Positions 40,201 through 51,778 of a DNA stretch of 64,000 nt are shown here, piece by piece. Both the position numbers and the translations under genes were made by a program. Position 1 is the first letter of the stretch, and each line of letters begins with the position of its first letter. The notes below the pieces were generated by a model, which worked only from the letters and a program-made list of their open reading frames with translations, ran no database searches and was not told the DNA's origin. The stretch comes from Archilochus colubris. Lineage: Eukaryota; Chordata; Aves; Apodiformes; Trochilidae. The DNA lies in NCBI GenBank assembly GCA_023079485.1, contig CM041083.1, positions 176,842,480 through 176,906,479 of the forward strand. Direction: 5' to 3'.

Positions 40201-41151
40201 AACCAAATGTCCGTAGTAGTTTGCCCACATCATTATGCAGTAAATGAAGTAAGTAAATGACCTGTAATATTTTTACTGCTGTAAAAAGCTAGAAGAGCTG
40301 TAAACATCAAAATGGAAATGTTTTTAAATTCTCAATGCACATACAGTACTGCAGCTATTGCTACCAGAAGATGATAATCAGAGACAGGCAGAAAACAGAT
40401 TATATACATGCTTAGGCTGATTTTTTCCAGAAATCTTGCTTATATTTGTTTCAGGTGAAACTTCATTTTGGAGGTGGAAAGAAGGAATGAAATTTCATAA
40501 ATAACAGCTGCTGCAGTAAGCACTCTTTTTACACTTACATTACCTTATGTCTTACCCTCATGTTGCAGTTACATTATTTTATGCTAAAGAGCATTTAATC
40601 TGCCCGAAAAGATGCAACACTTAAAAATTCCCAGATCAGCTTTCTCAGCCTCTTTAAAACTTGTATTTCCCCACATATTCAAACTGACCCCAAGAAAATA
40701 CTGAAGACTGTGTGTGAATATACTTACGTGTAAAAAACCATACTGACATTATTAATCTTTTCTCATCTACATTGCATTCTAAGAATTTATTCTTTTAAAG
40801 AAATGACTGCCTAATTTAGAGTATTGTATTCAGAACTTTTAATGAATTTCTAAGGATTTTTTTAGTCATCTTGGCAGCTGGAAATAAATTACACTTGAAG
40901 CTTTAAAGTCTTTTTCATCAGCAGAACCAGGCTGTCAAAATTATGCTTTTACAAAGGTTGCTGTTGATACAGGGGAAATAATATTGATTAGAAGACTTTC
41001 TTCTAAGACGAAAATTTTTCAAAGAGAATTTAACAAACTTGCCAATAACTAAAATGCAGGGCTCACATTAAACTTGTAAAATTTTGTTCAATCTCAAACA
41101 AAATTTCTCTCCATTGTTGCCTATTTTCAATTCCCTAAATATAAAGGCAAG

Positions 41152-41249
41152 CACTCAGTGCCATGGTCTAGCAACCACAACGGTGGTAAAAGGGTTGGAC
41201 TCGATGATCTCTGAGGTCCCTTCCAACCCAGCCAATTCTATGATTCTAT
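41152..41249 (+). mobile_element. CR1 LINE, 3' fragment
   Basis: Sense CR1 end of the same subfamily as 9281-9646: 'ccatggtctag', 'gggttggactcgatgatc', 'aattctatgattctat'. Confidence 0.9.
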
Positions 41250-41514
41250 ATAAAGGATACTTCAGCCCAGTCCTAAATATCCTCTATACCACATTCTGCC
41301 TGGAATAGACTGGTTTGTCTGAAGTGCAGCTAAGTACAGATATACAATGAAATATATATGTCAGCTTATGAAAACTAATCTTAGCATAAGCAGATAAAGT
41401 GGTATTAAAGAAAAACCCTACACCAACCATTAATGTTATTGGAATAAAAAAAAAGAAGAAGCAAAGGTATTTGCCTCTTCAATTCAATATGCAATACTGG
41501 CTGTATTGAGATAA

Positions 41515-41557
41515 ATTATTGCTACTGCTACTATAATTATTATTATTACTACTACTC
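41515..41557. repeat. ATT/ACT trinucleotide microsatellite
   Basis: Imperfect triplet repeat ('attattattattac', 'tactactactcc') on the plus strand. Confidence 0.85.
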
Positions 41558-42517
41558 CTTGTCTGCTGGCTGCCCATTACATCTCATTGTTGGTGTATAG
41601 TTTTAAATGAGTGGTTGATTCATTAACTAATTTGTTATTTCTTCAGAATATTTACTAAATTTTTCATAGGATGGAGTTATAATCTTCAGGGAAGCATTAG
41701 CAATGCATTTTGATGCACAGAATATGAGAGATGATCTCCACTTCCTTACTTCATTCCTTCAGGAAGAAAATCAAAGCACAAAGGGCTAGCATGGACCTCA
41801 AGAACTCTTTTGACTGAACTTACAATACAGGTTGGGAACACAAAACTAGATTTTCATCAAGGTATACTCACTGCTAAAGCATGAAATCAAACACTTGTGT
41901 ATGTTTTAATGCAGTCAGTTGCTCTTTTTCTCCATTACTCATTACTAACATACATTCATATTTATGGAATCAAGGCCACTGAAACCTGTGTGCTAAAAGC
42001 CAAGAAGGGTTCCCCTACCCAGGCTGGAGGTTAAACTCAGAGCACAACAGAAACAGACAGAGAGGAATGGAAAGTTGCCATGAGCTACAGCTATGGCAGC
42101 TTGCTAAAGTTCTTCCTTAGCTTTCAGTTTGTTGGAGAGGAAGGGGAAAACACTTCTTTGTTTTCCCTCTTCCACTTCTGTTTTTCATAATATATATGAT
42201 CAGGACAATAAGAGATGACTACAAAACATGTTTCATCCACACTGATGGAGAACTACAAAGACTTAGGGGCATAACATTTTGAAACACAGACTCCACTCAT
42301 AGGGAGTAGGGGCTTTAATAGGTCTATATGCATTAAAGACTGAAAATAATGTCAGTAATAAAACTGACTGAAAAGATGCCTATGTTTACGTTGCTACAAA
42401 TTATATCACTTTGAAGAAAATTAAGGTGGGCCTAGGCACTTCATTAATTTAGAATGATAACCAGTAAAAGTATTTTTAATTTTGGTTGCAAGTTATACAA
42501 TCATCTTTCAGAATTCC

Positions 42518-43930
42518 TGGCTAACCAAGGATGTTCCATTGGACTGGAGATTGGCAAACGTGACACCTATATTCAAGAAAGGCCAGAAAGAAGATCCTAG
42601 CAACTGCAGACCTGTCAGTGTCACTTTGGTGCCAGGGAAGGTCATGGAATGAATAACTTCAAGAGCCATTATAGATCAGTTAAAGGTCAACCAGATAATC
42701 AGACCCAGTCAGCAAGGGTTCATGGAAGGTATATCCTGCTTGATAAACCATCCCTTGTTCTATGACAAGGTGACCTTAGTGGATGAGGGAAAAGCTGTGG
42801 ATGTAGTCTACTGGACTTCAGTAAAGCCTCTGACACTGTCACCTATAACATCCTCATGGAAAAGCTAATTGCCCATGGCTTGGATGGGCATATGCTTCAC
42901 TAAGTTAAACACTGGCTGGATGGCTGGGCCCAAAGACTTGTGATTGACTGAGTTAAATCCAGTTGGAGGCCAAACACAAGTGGTGTCCACCAAGGCTCAG
43001 TGCCACTCCTGTTTAACATCTCTATTAATGAAGCTGATGAGGGGATTGAATTTGCTGATGACACCAAGCTGGGAGGAAGTGTCAACCTGATGGATGGTAG
43101 AAAGGCTTTACAGAGGGACATGGACAGACTGGATCATTGGGCTGAGGCCAACTGTATGAAATTCAATAAGGCCAAGTGTTGGGTCCTGCATTTTGGTCAC
43201 AACAACCCCAGGCAATGGTACAGGCTTGGAAATTAGTGGCTGGAAAGCTGACTGGCAGAAAAGGACCTTGGTGTATTGACTGACAGTCAGCTGAATATGA
43301 GCCAGCAATGTGCCCAGGTGGCCAAGGAGGCCAATGGCATTCTGGTTTGTATCAGAAATTGTGTGACCAGCAGGACTAGGGAAGTGATCCTGGCCCTGTA
43401 CTTTGCACTGGTGAGGCCCCACCTTGAGTAATATATTCAGTTTTGGGCACCTCAATATAAAAAGGACACTGAGATGTTGGAGCAAGTCCAAAGAAGGGCA
43501 ATAAGGCTGGTGAAGAGTTTAGAATACATCCTTTATCACAAGGGACTGAGGGTGTTGAGGCTGTTTAGTCTTGGGAAATGGAGACCGAGGGGAGACCTTA
43601 TCACTCTACAAACACCTGAAAGAAGGTTGTAGTGAAAGTGGGATTGGTCTCTTCTCACTACTGACAGAAAGGAGAAATTGCATCAGGGGAGATTTAAGTT
43701 GGATATCAGGACAAACATCTTTACAGAGAGGGTTGTTAGGCACTGGAACAAGCTCCCCAAGGAGGTGGTTGAGTCTCCATCCCTGAATGTATTTAAAAAT
43801 CTCCTGGATGTTGTACCTGGGGACATGGTTTAGTGGTGGGTCATCAGGAATAGGGTAATAGGGTTAGGATGAGGCTGGACTCGATGATCTTGAAGGTCTT
43901 TTCCAGCCTGAGTAATTGTATGATTCTATG
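42518..43930 (+). mobile_element. CR1 LINE with reverse-transcriptase region, broken
   Basis: A 1.4-kb sense CR1 covering most of the reverse-transcriptase part of ORF2 and the 3' UTR. The frame near 43045 reads [13 protein letters not shown], the F-A-D-D form of the RT catalytic box. Further on are 'ggccaagtgttgggtcctgc' and the tail 'tgattctatga'. It is 5'-truncated and interrupted by stops and frame changes, so it is dead. Confidence 0.95.
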
Positions 43931-44043
43931 AAATGGAATTATTAACTTCTAGAATAATTACATAAATATTTTTAAAATTACTTTAACCATTTAAGCAAAC
44001 AGCTATAGTTCCTTCTACTTACAAATACTCATGGGACTTTTTT

Positions 44044-44271
44044 CATGGAATGATTTGGTTTGGAATGGACCTTTAAAGATCACCTAGTTCCAACACCCCT
44101 GACTTGGGCAAGGACACCTTCCACTAGATCAGGTTGCTCAAACCCCCATCCACCCTGGCCTGGAACACTTCCAAGGATGAGGCATCCACAACCTCCCTGG
44201 GCAACACGTGCAAGTGTCTCACCCACCCTCACACTAAGGAATTTCTTCCTAATGTCTAACCTAAATCTCCC
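44044..44271 (-). mobile_element. CR1 LINE, 3' fragment, part 1 (split by insertion)
   Basis: Antisense CR1 3' end ('tggaatgatttggtttgg', 'gggcaaggacacc', 'ctaacctaaatctccc'). The CR1 stops at 44271 and resumes at 44669. Confidence 0.9.
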
Positions 44272-44668
44272 TGTAGCAGACAGTGCTTTGAGCTTTGGGA
44301 ACTTTGGCCCAGCTGAACTAGTGCTTTGCCCTTGAAGTTAAAGCAGTTAACAACTTCAAGTAAGAAGAATGTAGGTAACAGACATAACAAGACTCTGGAA
44401 AAGAACAGAGTGGCACATATTTTGCTGACTGGGAAGATTACATTAACCAATTAGACGGGGCTCTGCTTTGTGTGGACAGCTTGTTACAACCTATAGGCTT
44501 TGGATTTACAGCACATGAACAACTTGTAATGACCAGTTATAAAATAACACAAACGATGGCTGTACTCGTGGACAAGATAAGGACAAGTATGAAAACAGAG
44601 ATGTTACACAGAATAAATGCTGATGCTCAAAAGGACCCCTGGGTGTCAGTCATTCATTGTCACAGCTA
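44272..44668. mobile_element. 397-bp LTR-like insertion inside CR1
   Basis: The sequence between the two CR1 halves is not CR1. It begins TGTAGC and ends AGCTA, is flanked by the 5-bp direct repeat CTCCC (44267-44271 and 44669-44673), and contains AATAAA at 44612-44617, late on the plus strand. This fits a solo LTR of an endogenous retrovirus, where 5-bp duplications are typical of ERVL-type elements. The 3' end is TA rather than the expected CA. It holds no coding region that I recognise. Confidence 0.65.
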
Positions 44669-44755
44669 CTCCCCTCTTCCTGTTTAAAACCATCACCCCT
44701 TGTCCTACCAATTATAAGAATTCCTTCCCCAGCTTTCCTGTAGGCCCCAGTTTGA
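44669..44755 (-). mobile_element. CR1 LINE, 3' fragment, part 2
   Basis: Continues the CR1 from 44044-44271: 'gtttaaaaccatcacccctt', 'tcctgtaggcccc'. Removing the insertion and one target-site copy restores the normal CR1 order. Confidence 0.88.
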
Positions 44756-45753
44756 TACAGTTCAAAACAACATTCTGATCTGAATTAACACTTGTTATTT
44801 AATCAGTGATGAAACTGGATTAGTGCCAGAACTGTGTATCTAATACCTTGTAAAAACCAGCATGTCAGTTCTAAGCAGACCCAAATGAATTCAAAAACAC
44901 ACACAAGAAACCATAAGTGAAAAAAGCAAGCCCTTCCCATCATATTATGCATATAATATAGTCAAAGGTAACAGCAACACTATCATAAGAGGAAAAAGCA
45001 TTCTTTTATTTCTTTATATTACATAAACACCCTATTGACCAAAACCACTAAATTTTCCATTCTAACCAGAGTAATGAAAAGCATGAAAAAAAGTAGCAAT
45101 CCTGGCATTCAAGCTGAGGCACCAATCTCCAGGCAAGCAGATGCACCACTTAATCTAACAAAACATAAGATACAAGCTCAGTTCCCATTCTTTTAATTTC
45201 ACTGTATGAGAGCACACGAATCCAAACAGTGCTTCAAAAGCAGAATTGAAAGTTATTTCAATACTTTGTCTCATGGAAGATGTACATAAGATACATCTAT
45301 GCACGTTTCAGGAATAAAGAACTTTTACATAAAATATCACTAAGCCACAAAGTTGCTATAATCATATTCCAATACTTCAAGATTTTACATTTTATTTATA
45401 ATGAAGTCTTTAATACAGAAAAGATTAAAACTGCAAGTGGATCAAGATTAAAAAAGCCATGTGTTCCTTCATAGTCCTTTCAACAAAACACTTCTAATGT
45501 TTAAAAAACAATAATTAAACAAAGAATTGAGAAGCTTGAATTTGCTAAATTGATATATATAGGAGAGAAGGAGATGAGAAGAATTCAGAAAAATAGTCTG
45601 GAAACTTAGGACACTTACACTGAGGTTTCAAGCCATTTATACATTCCACCTCCCAGTTTAAGTCAAAAGGCAACAGAGCCTCCCAAGCTGACCACCATAA
45701 ATAAATAAATTCTACAGCCACAGTAAGTCTTTACAAACATAAAATTCTGCAGT

Positions 45754-45781
45754 CTTTTTTTTTTCTTTTTTTTTTTTTTTT
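45754..45781. repeat. T homopolymer run
   Basis: About 28 bases of T interrupted once by C. Confidence 0.95.
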
Positions 45782-46799
45782 CAAAAAAGGCATAAAGATT
45801 ATCTGCTTATAAAATAGATAGTAACATTGATTGTTATATAGATTGTAGCAGCTGAATGACTACTTTTCAGAAAGGAATGGTGCAGCCCTCTGCTGCAGAA
45901 ACATTTCCATAGGTAAGAGGGGTAAAAATAACTGAATTGCTAAATAACTAAATAGCTAAATAAATAACTATCAGATTCAGTTCAACGACTGCATTTTGTA
46001 AAGGAACAAATAGAGAGTAATCTAGAAAAACAAACATACTTCAGTGAAGGAATAAGATTTTACAAATAAAGTTTAATTGTAGCCCCATTTTTCAAATTTA
46101 GTCCCCTTTCAGCATTACCTCTATTCTTTCCCTCTAGATTTTTTTATTCCTTTATTTGCCTACTTTCTTGTTCACTGAATAGCTACATCTAATTAAATTA
46201 AATATAAGAAAATAATGCACACATACCACACCTATGATAATTCAACACTTAAGTTACACCTTAGCAAGGAGCCATTGCTCAGAAGTCTTTTGAGTTTGCT
46301 CTTGAATAAGGATCTTGTTCTATTGTGTATTTGAACAATCACATAGCATAATGAATTTCAGACCTCTTTTGAGAATAAAATCTACTTATATAAGAAATTG
46401 ATTGATTTATTCAAGAGCAACTTTTTTTCCTACTTACAGTTCAACTAACTCTAAAAAATGTTAATTTTAAATTGAACTCTCTGAATGTTCTCACCCACTG
46501 GAAAGACCACACAATTGGGAAGAATTAGTCTTTATCTAGATTTATAAAACTTACATTATATTAGCTTTCCATTTTTAAACAGACCTAGTTCCTGTTTTAT
46601 CATTTATGACACAGTTAGCTCTTTAATTACGTTAACATCTATTTTATTCATATATATGGGCACATGTACACGTAATCTTACTGACAAAGTAATAAAAATA
46701 TAATTTTTTTTCCCAACTGTATTTCAGAACAAGCACTGCTTTTTTAGTTCTCCTTGATTTGTAACATTTCAATGTTATCTACATAGTGGAAAACAGACT

Positions 46800-46827
46800 A
46801 AAAAAAAAAAAAAAAAAAAAAAAAAAA
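46800..46827. repeat. A homopolymer run, 28 nt
   Basis: Uninterrupted run of A on the plus strand. No retrocopy was recognised upstream of it, so it may be a simple repeat. Confidence 0.95.
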
Positions 46828-48174
46828 CACCAAAAATCCTACATGAGCCATTACACAGCCAGCTTTTCTGTCTTTGCAACTGAATGAAATAGCTTGCATC
46901 TTTATACTGCTTGGAAGTATTTTAAGATTGTGGTATTACATCTAATATTGTATTGAAATATTTTCATGAAATGCATTAACTTTTCCCTGTACAGAAACAG
47001 GAAGCCATATTAGCTACGGATATTTGAGTTACCAAAAGGGAAAAGGAATGACTGATAAAACTTAAACAGATTGATTAATTTCTTAAATTAGATATAGACA
47101 AGTGATCTTTCATGAGAAATTATACCCATGTACCACTTTCTATTAATTTTTTCAAATGGTCAGCAATTTTAGTATTATTTATTTTCCAGTAGACAATTTA
47201 TTAATGAACTACCTAATGCAATAGGGAATATCCAGAGTAATCATTAGTATCAGTTACTAAGGAGGAAAATGTAATCTGAATTACCTACCTATTTTCTAAG
47301 TTTATTCAAATATAAGAGCCAGTTTATGCTGCCCCTAAACATTTTGAGTAGATTTTGGTTACATACAGGAATTAGCATTACTTTTTTTTTTTTCTTTTTC
47401 AGTTTTGTTGCCTCCAAAGTTTTAGGCCACAGACGTTTTTCTGATGAGTTTAAACACCTTGTGTTCCCAGTAGTACAGAAGCATGCCCTGACAAGCAGGT
47501 GAGATGAGCTCTCCTTTGCAAAAATGACTACAGCTGAGCCAGCTTTGAACAAGTCAGCATGAGTATTGACAGATTCCCAAGTAATCCTTTAAAGGCTGCA
47601 CATGGAAGCATTCATCTAACTTCTGTGCAGCCTTTTCAATTTTGGTGTTAATTCCATGGTAACAAAGACTTTATGTATCCCTGTCAAAAAAATCTCTTGG
47701 TGTATTTCCAGTCACTGTTGCCATTGTAATATGGCCACAATATAAATGGTCATAGCTCTAAACTTTCTGACCAGGTATTAATATGGAAGGATATTCCTTT
47801 CCTTAATTTTGAATGCTATTAAATATTAATTTAAATAACACAAACTTTGAGAAAGGAAACACTGCATGTTCAAGTAAAGCACATTGGTTTCTTTCAGATG
47901 TTGCAAAAATTGTTACATAAAGACTAGAGTGATTTGAATTAATTATTTAATCCAATCAATTTTATGTTGGTCCCATTTGGAGTCTCATCAATTTAAACAT
48001 CCTTGCATTAAAATATTTTTAAAAAAACAGTATTATTTTCAAAGAAGCAAGGGCAGAAATGTAAGCCACAGCATTTACAAACGAAAACAAATAAAACATT
48101 TCCATAACAAAACCTGAAATATTTTTATCTTAAGTTTCTTAAGATTGCTTTTATCTTGCTTGAAAGAAACTTAC

Positions 48175-48308
48175 CAAACTGTTGTTTCCACCTGACTGTC
48201 ATGGAGCTGTCGATTGTCTAACTGGGCAAAGAGAGGAAAAAGAACCTGGATCCCTCCAATGGAATGAATTGCACTGTGAATGGAGTGGGTAACGATAGCT
48301 TTCACATC
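48175..48308 (-). CDS. NBEA: NBEA exon: helical region
   Basis: 134 nt: 44 codons (segment residues 198-241) from [19 protein letters not shown] to SQVETTV, plus two bases (TG) of a Cys codon completed by the next exon. Acceptor AG at 48309-48310, donor GTAAGT. The alternating hydrophobic pattern [14 protein letters not shown] fits armadillo-like helices. Confidence 0.95.
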
Positions 48309-48714
48309 CTAAATTCATAAAAAGAAAAAATCCCAGTTAATCTTAATTTTAAAGAATGGTCACAAACACAGCTTGGCAACACTTTAACACTGAACTGAGT
48401 GCAAACTAAATCAATCTCATTTTACTTAGTTTTACTTAAGTTTCAATTATAATTACTATACTTAAAAGCAAACATTAAAAACTTCAGTATTGTGACAAAC
48501 TATGCCTTATGGAATTAAGTATGTCTTTCTTATAAGGAAATAAACCTTTCTGCTCTAAAAAGTGAGCAAAGAAAGAACAGTTTAAGTGATAGGTATGTTA
48601 AGAACTGAAATTACACAAAATAACAATCTGTATACACTAGCACATAAATCCTTTTCTTATCCAAAACATGGTGAGCTAATATTAATCACAGAACATCAAT
48701 TTAGTAGCACAAAC
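48309..48714 (-). other. NBEA: Short intron, 406 nt
   Basis: GT-AG intron between two exons of the helical region, AT-rich, with nothing recognisable inside. Confidence 0.9.
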
Positions 48715-48912
48715 CTGAAGCATAAGAGCATGGGGGGAGTGTACAAAAATTGAAGGATTTTCCTTTGGTGAGGATTCAAGGCATAGCTGAGCATCAGTAG
48801 CTTTTGCATTATAAGTAAAAGCAATGCTACTTGCAAGTTTCCCATCATATAGCACCTGTTTATGGTGCTCAGCCAGATGAATGTCACTCTCAGATTTAAA
48901 CTTGAATGTGCT
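48715..48912 (-). CDS. NBEA: NBEA exon: start of armadillo-type region
   Basis: 198 nt, 66 whole codons (segment residues 132-197), from [18 protein letters not shown] to [11 protein letters not shown]. Acceptor cag. The donor is GTTTGT, the weakest-looking in the gene here because it lacks A at +3. This exon links the lectin-like domain to the long helical region. As a phase 0-0 exon with a poor donor it is a candidate for regulated skipping (inference). Confidence 0.95.
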
Positions 48913-49804
48913 CTGAAAAAATAGAAAACAAGTTGTACAAAGTAACTTGTAGACAAATTCCTTGCCAAAAAATGTGCATAAAATACATTGGGCATGAGAG
49001 GGAATATAAAAGGTGCTGAAATTTGTTTAAATTTTCCAATAGTTTAATACTACTGAACAATGAGAATTTTCTTATTTAGTCTACCCCACAACAGTATATC
49101 ACTTTAATATTTGATATTTTATGTAGTATTATTTCTGTCTCAGCATTTGTTAACAAGTTTCAGAAGTAAGTATCTAGAAGAAATGTGTCACATTAAATGA
49201 CTAGAAATATCTTGAAATAGAAAATTGAGCATATAATTCATTACAAATAAAGAACAAATTAAATGCCTTGTATTTTATTTTGCATAAATTCACTCAAATT
49301 AGAATATCAAATCTTATGCCATTTTGATTAATGGAAGTTATCTTGAACCAGTATTAAAATCCACGCTTCATTAACAGTCAGGAGTATACATAAACATGCT
49401 ACTTATGTTAAAAAAATTAAAATAATATTATAAATATAATATTTCAAATTAATGATTCCCTAAGTTCACAAAGACTTCTTCACAAAGAAGACTGAAAATG
49501 TCTACTACACATAAATGTACGGTGACTCATATCTGATCTTTAACAAGGTTTTCTGGCAAAACTGACAAATCAATCAAGTGCAAGAAGATAGATTTCTGCC
49601 TTTCTGCAAAGACATGCCAAGTCAATCTGAGAATTAACTCCTTTTGCACATAACAGGCATTTGACAGTGGCAAAAAGACAAGTTATAGTAAAACAATGTG
49701 TTGTACTGATACAAGTACAGACTTTTTTAGAAATTACCACGACTTAGCTCACTCAATATATTTATTGTTGTATTCCTAAAAGCTTGACTCAATTTTGTAC
49801 AAGC

Positions 49805-50083
49805 ATGCCTTGTACAGAGAGCATTGCTACTGTTAGAGAAACTCAAAAGCTGTCTGCACATCATCCTGGGCAACTGGCTCTAGGTGGCCCTGCTTGAGTT
49901 GGGGAATTTTGGACCAGATGACCTGATCGACCTTTCTGAGCAAGCTAACCTAGTGGTTGGTGTCCCAGCCCACGGCAGGATCTATGTGATCTTTAAGATG
50001 CCTTCCAACACTCGCCATTCGATGATGCTATGACCTCCAAAAGTCCCTTCCAAAAACCTCAACCATTCTGTGATCCCGTGATT
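49805..50083 (+). mobile_element. CR1 LINE, 3' fragments (probably two)
   Basis: Sense CR1 3' sequence ('catcctgggcaactggctct', 'ggaccagatgacct', 'gatctttaagatgcct'). Two successive tails ('cattcgatgatgctatga' near 50017 and 'cattctgtgatcccgtga' near 50064) suggest one CR1 end beside another. Confidence 0.82.
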
Positions 50084-51146
50084 TGCACTTGGATTAGAAG
50101 CCCATTTTGTAGGAAACCTCTCAGTGAGGTTTGTTTTCTCAAACTGCTCTGGTTCATACTACAAAGCTGTTCAGAACCAACGAGACTTGCTTTTGGCTGA
50201 AACTGAAATGTCCTACAACTAGGGATGACCATCCAAAGGATCAGACCGACAACAAATCTTAATTAAAAGCTCCAAAGTAAACATTCAGTCCTCAGTCCTC
50301 AGATGTTTTAACCCGTTGTGCCCTACTACTTCAGAGGCAGAAAAACCTGAAGAATGAGCATTATGTTTACAGGTTGAGAATTGTCTCTCAGTTGATATAG
50401 ATGGCTCTATCTTGCTTATCAGGAAATGTCTGCTACAGATTTGTCCACAGAAAATTCATGAGGTATTTCTCCCCAGAGGGCATTTTAAACTATAAAGATA
50501 AATCTCTGTGCACTTTCTGCAGAGACTAAATAATTTAACAATTTCATTGATTTCCCAAGATATCTGCATTCTGCATGTACTATATTTTGATGTTTTACCA
50601 CATGAAAAACACTTTACTCAGAAAAATTTTCATGCCTCTGAGCTTTGTCAGATCCCAAAGCTCAGAATGTTTTACTTTTATATAGTTTTTCATAACTTTG
50701 CTGGTTTATGTATGCCAACGTGTTTCTAGACAAAATTTATATCATGTCAAGTATGAATAGAGTATGAATAGAGTTCACAAGGCATCTAAAATAGTTGCTG
50801 TTTTTAAAAAGTTGAACAGTTGTTTCTAACAGTTGTCTAACAGTATCAACAGAGAGAATTAACAGGATATGCACTGAACTATTTAAGAAAATTTTCTGAA
50901 AGGCCAGCTTGCATCAGAAAGCCAAGTAAAAGTAAGAATGTTATTTCTAATGTCCAGCAGTGTAAGCTATGTGTCCATTAAACCTGCTTTGGACTAGGAC
51001 ATATCATATTGAAATGTTCTGAACTGACATATCTTTGCATCCACACAGAATCTGAAAGAATTTTCAGAAATAAACTGAGATCTGAAGAGTCAAGCTTTGA
51101 ATGAAAGCCACAGTCAGCGCCCTGAAGTCTCTAAATTAACAAATGT

Positions 51147-51345
51147 GGAATTTTGGTTTTGGTTTTTTGTTTGTTTGGTTTTTTTTGTTTGTTTGTTTTT
51201 TGGTTTTTTGTTTGTTTTTTGGGGTTTTTTTTGTTTGTTTGTTTTTTTGTTTGTTTGTTTTTTGGTTTTTTGTTTGTTTTTTGGGTTTTTTTTTGTTTGT
51301 TTGTTTTTTTGTTTGGTTTGGTTTGGGGTTTTTTTGGTTCTGGGT
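51147..51345. repeat. T/G low-complexity tract (about 200 bp)
   Basis: Almost only T and G: runs of 'gtttgtttgtttttt' with 'ggttttttg' spacers in two or three imperfect long units. Because it is simple, it leaves all three plus frames open with F/L/V/C-rich nonsense. Confidence 0.95.
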
Positions 51346-51479
51346 AGATTTTGGGTTAGAAGACTATAAAAATGGTTCTACTTTGTCCTATTTTTTGGAA
51401 AGAACAAAGTTAAAGAAAGAAACTATGCTATTTCTAGAGTGCTGTTCAAGGAACCTACTCTTACTAACTGCCCATCCCT

Positions 51480-51778
51480 GAGGAGGAGGCAGGAGTGAAG
51501 TGATGCAGGCCTGGAAAGAAGGGAGGGGTAGGGGAAGGGAAGGCATTAAGATTTGGCCATGTTTCCTCTTTATCCTTGTAGATTAAATTAGGTTTTTTTC
51601 CTTTCCAAGTTAAACCTGTTTTTGCCTGCTACTGTAATTGGGGAATGAAAACCTCCCTGTCCTTGTCTCAACTAATGAGACTTTCTCTGGGGGGATTTTC
51701 TCCTTCCTCTCCCACACTGGGTGTGCAGGGTGGGTGAGCAGAGGCCTGGCTGGTACCAGCTAGGCCTGAACCATGACA
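51480..51778 (+). mobile_element. LTR-like fragment, possibly songbird ERVL type
   Basis: A GC-richer block with 'gattaaattaggttttttt', 'aacctgtttttgcctg', 'gactttctctgggg' and a CA end at 51778. It resembles, from memory, the 3' half of abundant passerine ERVL LTRs. The left end is not resolved; the T/G tract upstream may belong to it. Confidence 0.45.

Larger units (their letters stand above)
37266..48174 (-). other. NBEA: Largest intron, 10.9 kb
   Basis: GT-AG intron. It holds an unexplained patch with long open frames (37.4-38.0 kb), a CR1 3' piece (41.15 kb) and a 1.4-kb CR1 with the reverse-transcriptase region (42.5-43.9 kb, plus). Next is an opposed CR1 broken by an LTR-like insertion (44.0-44.75 kb). 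It also has ATT/ACT microsatellite sequence (about 41515-41557), a T-run (45754-45781) and a 28-nt A-run (46800-46827). The remainder is AT-rich with nothing recognised. Confidence 0.8.

Noticed and set aside
43000..43236. Reverse-transcriptase-like frame as a host gene
   Set aside because: It is part of a 5'-truncated CR1 copy with stops and frame changes and an ordinary CR1 tail at 43930.
51097..51481. Long F/L/V/C-rich open frames on the plus strand, resembling a membrane protein
   Set aside because: They come from a T/G simple repeat that cannot form stops in any plus frame.
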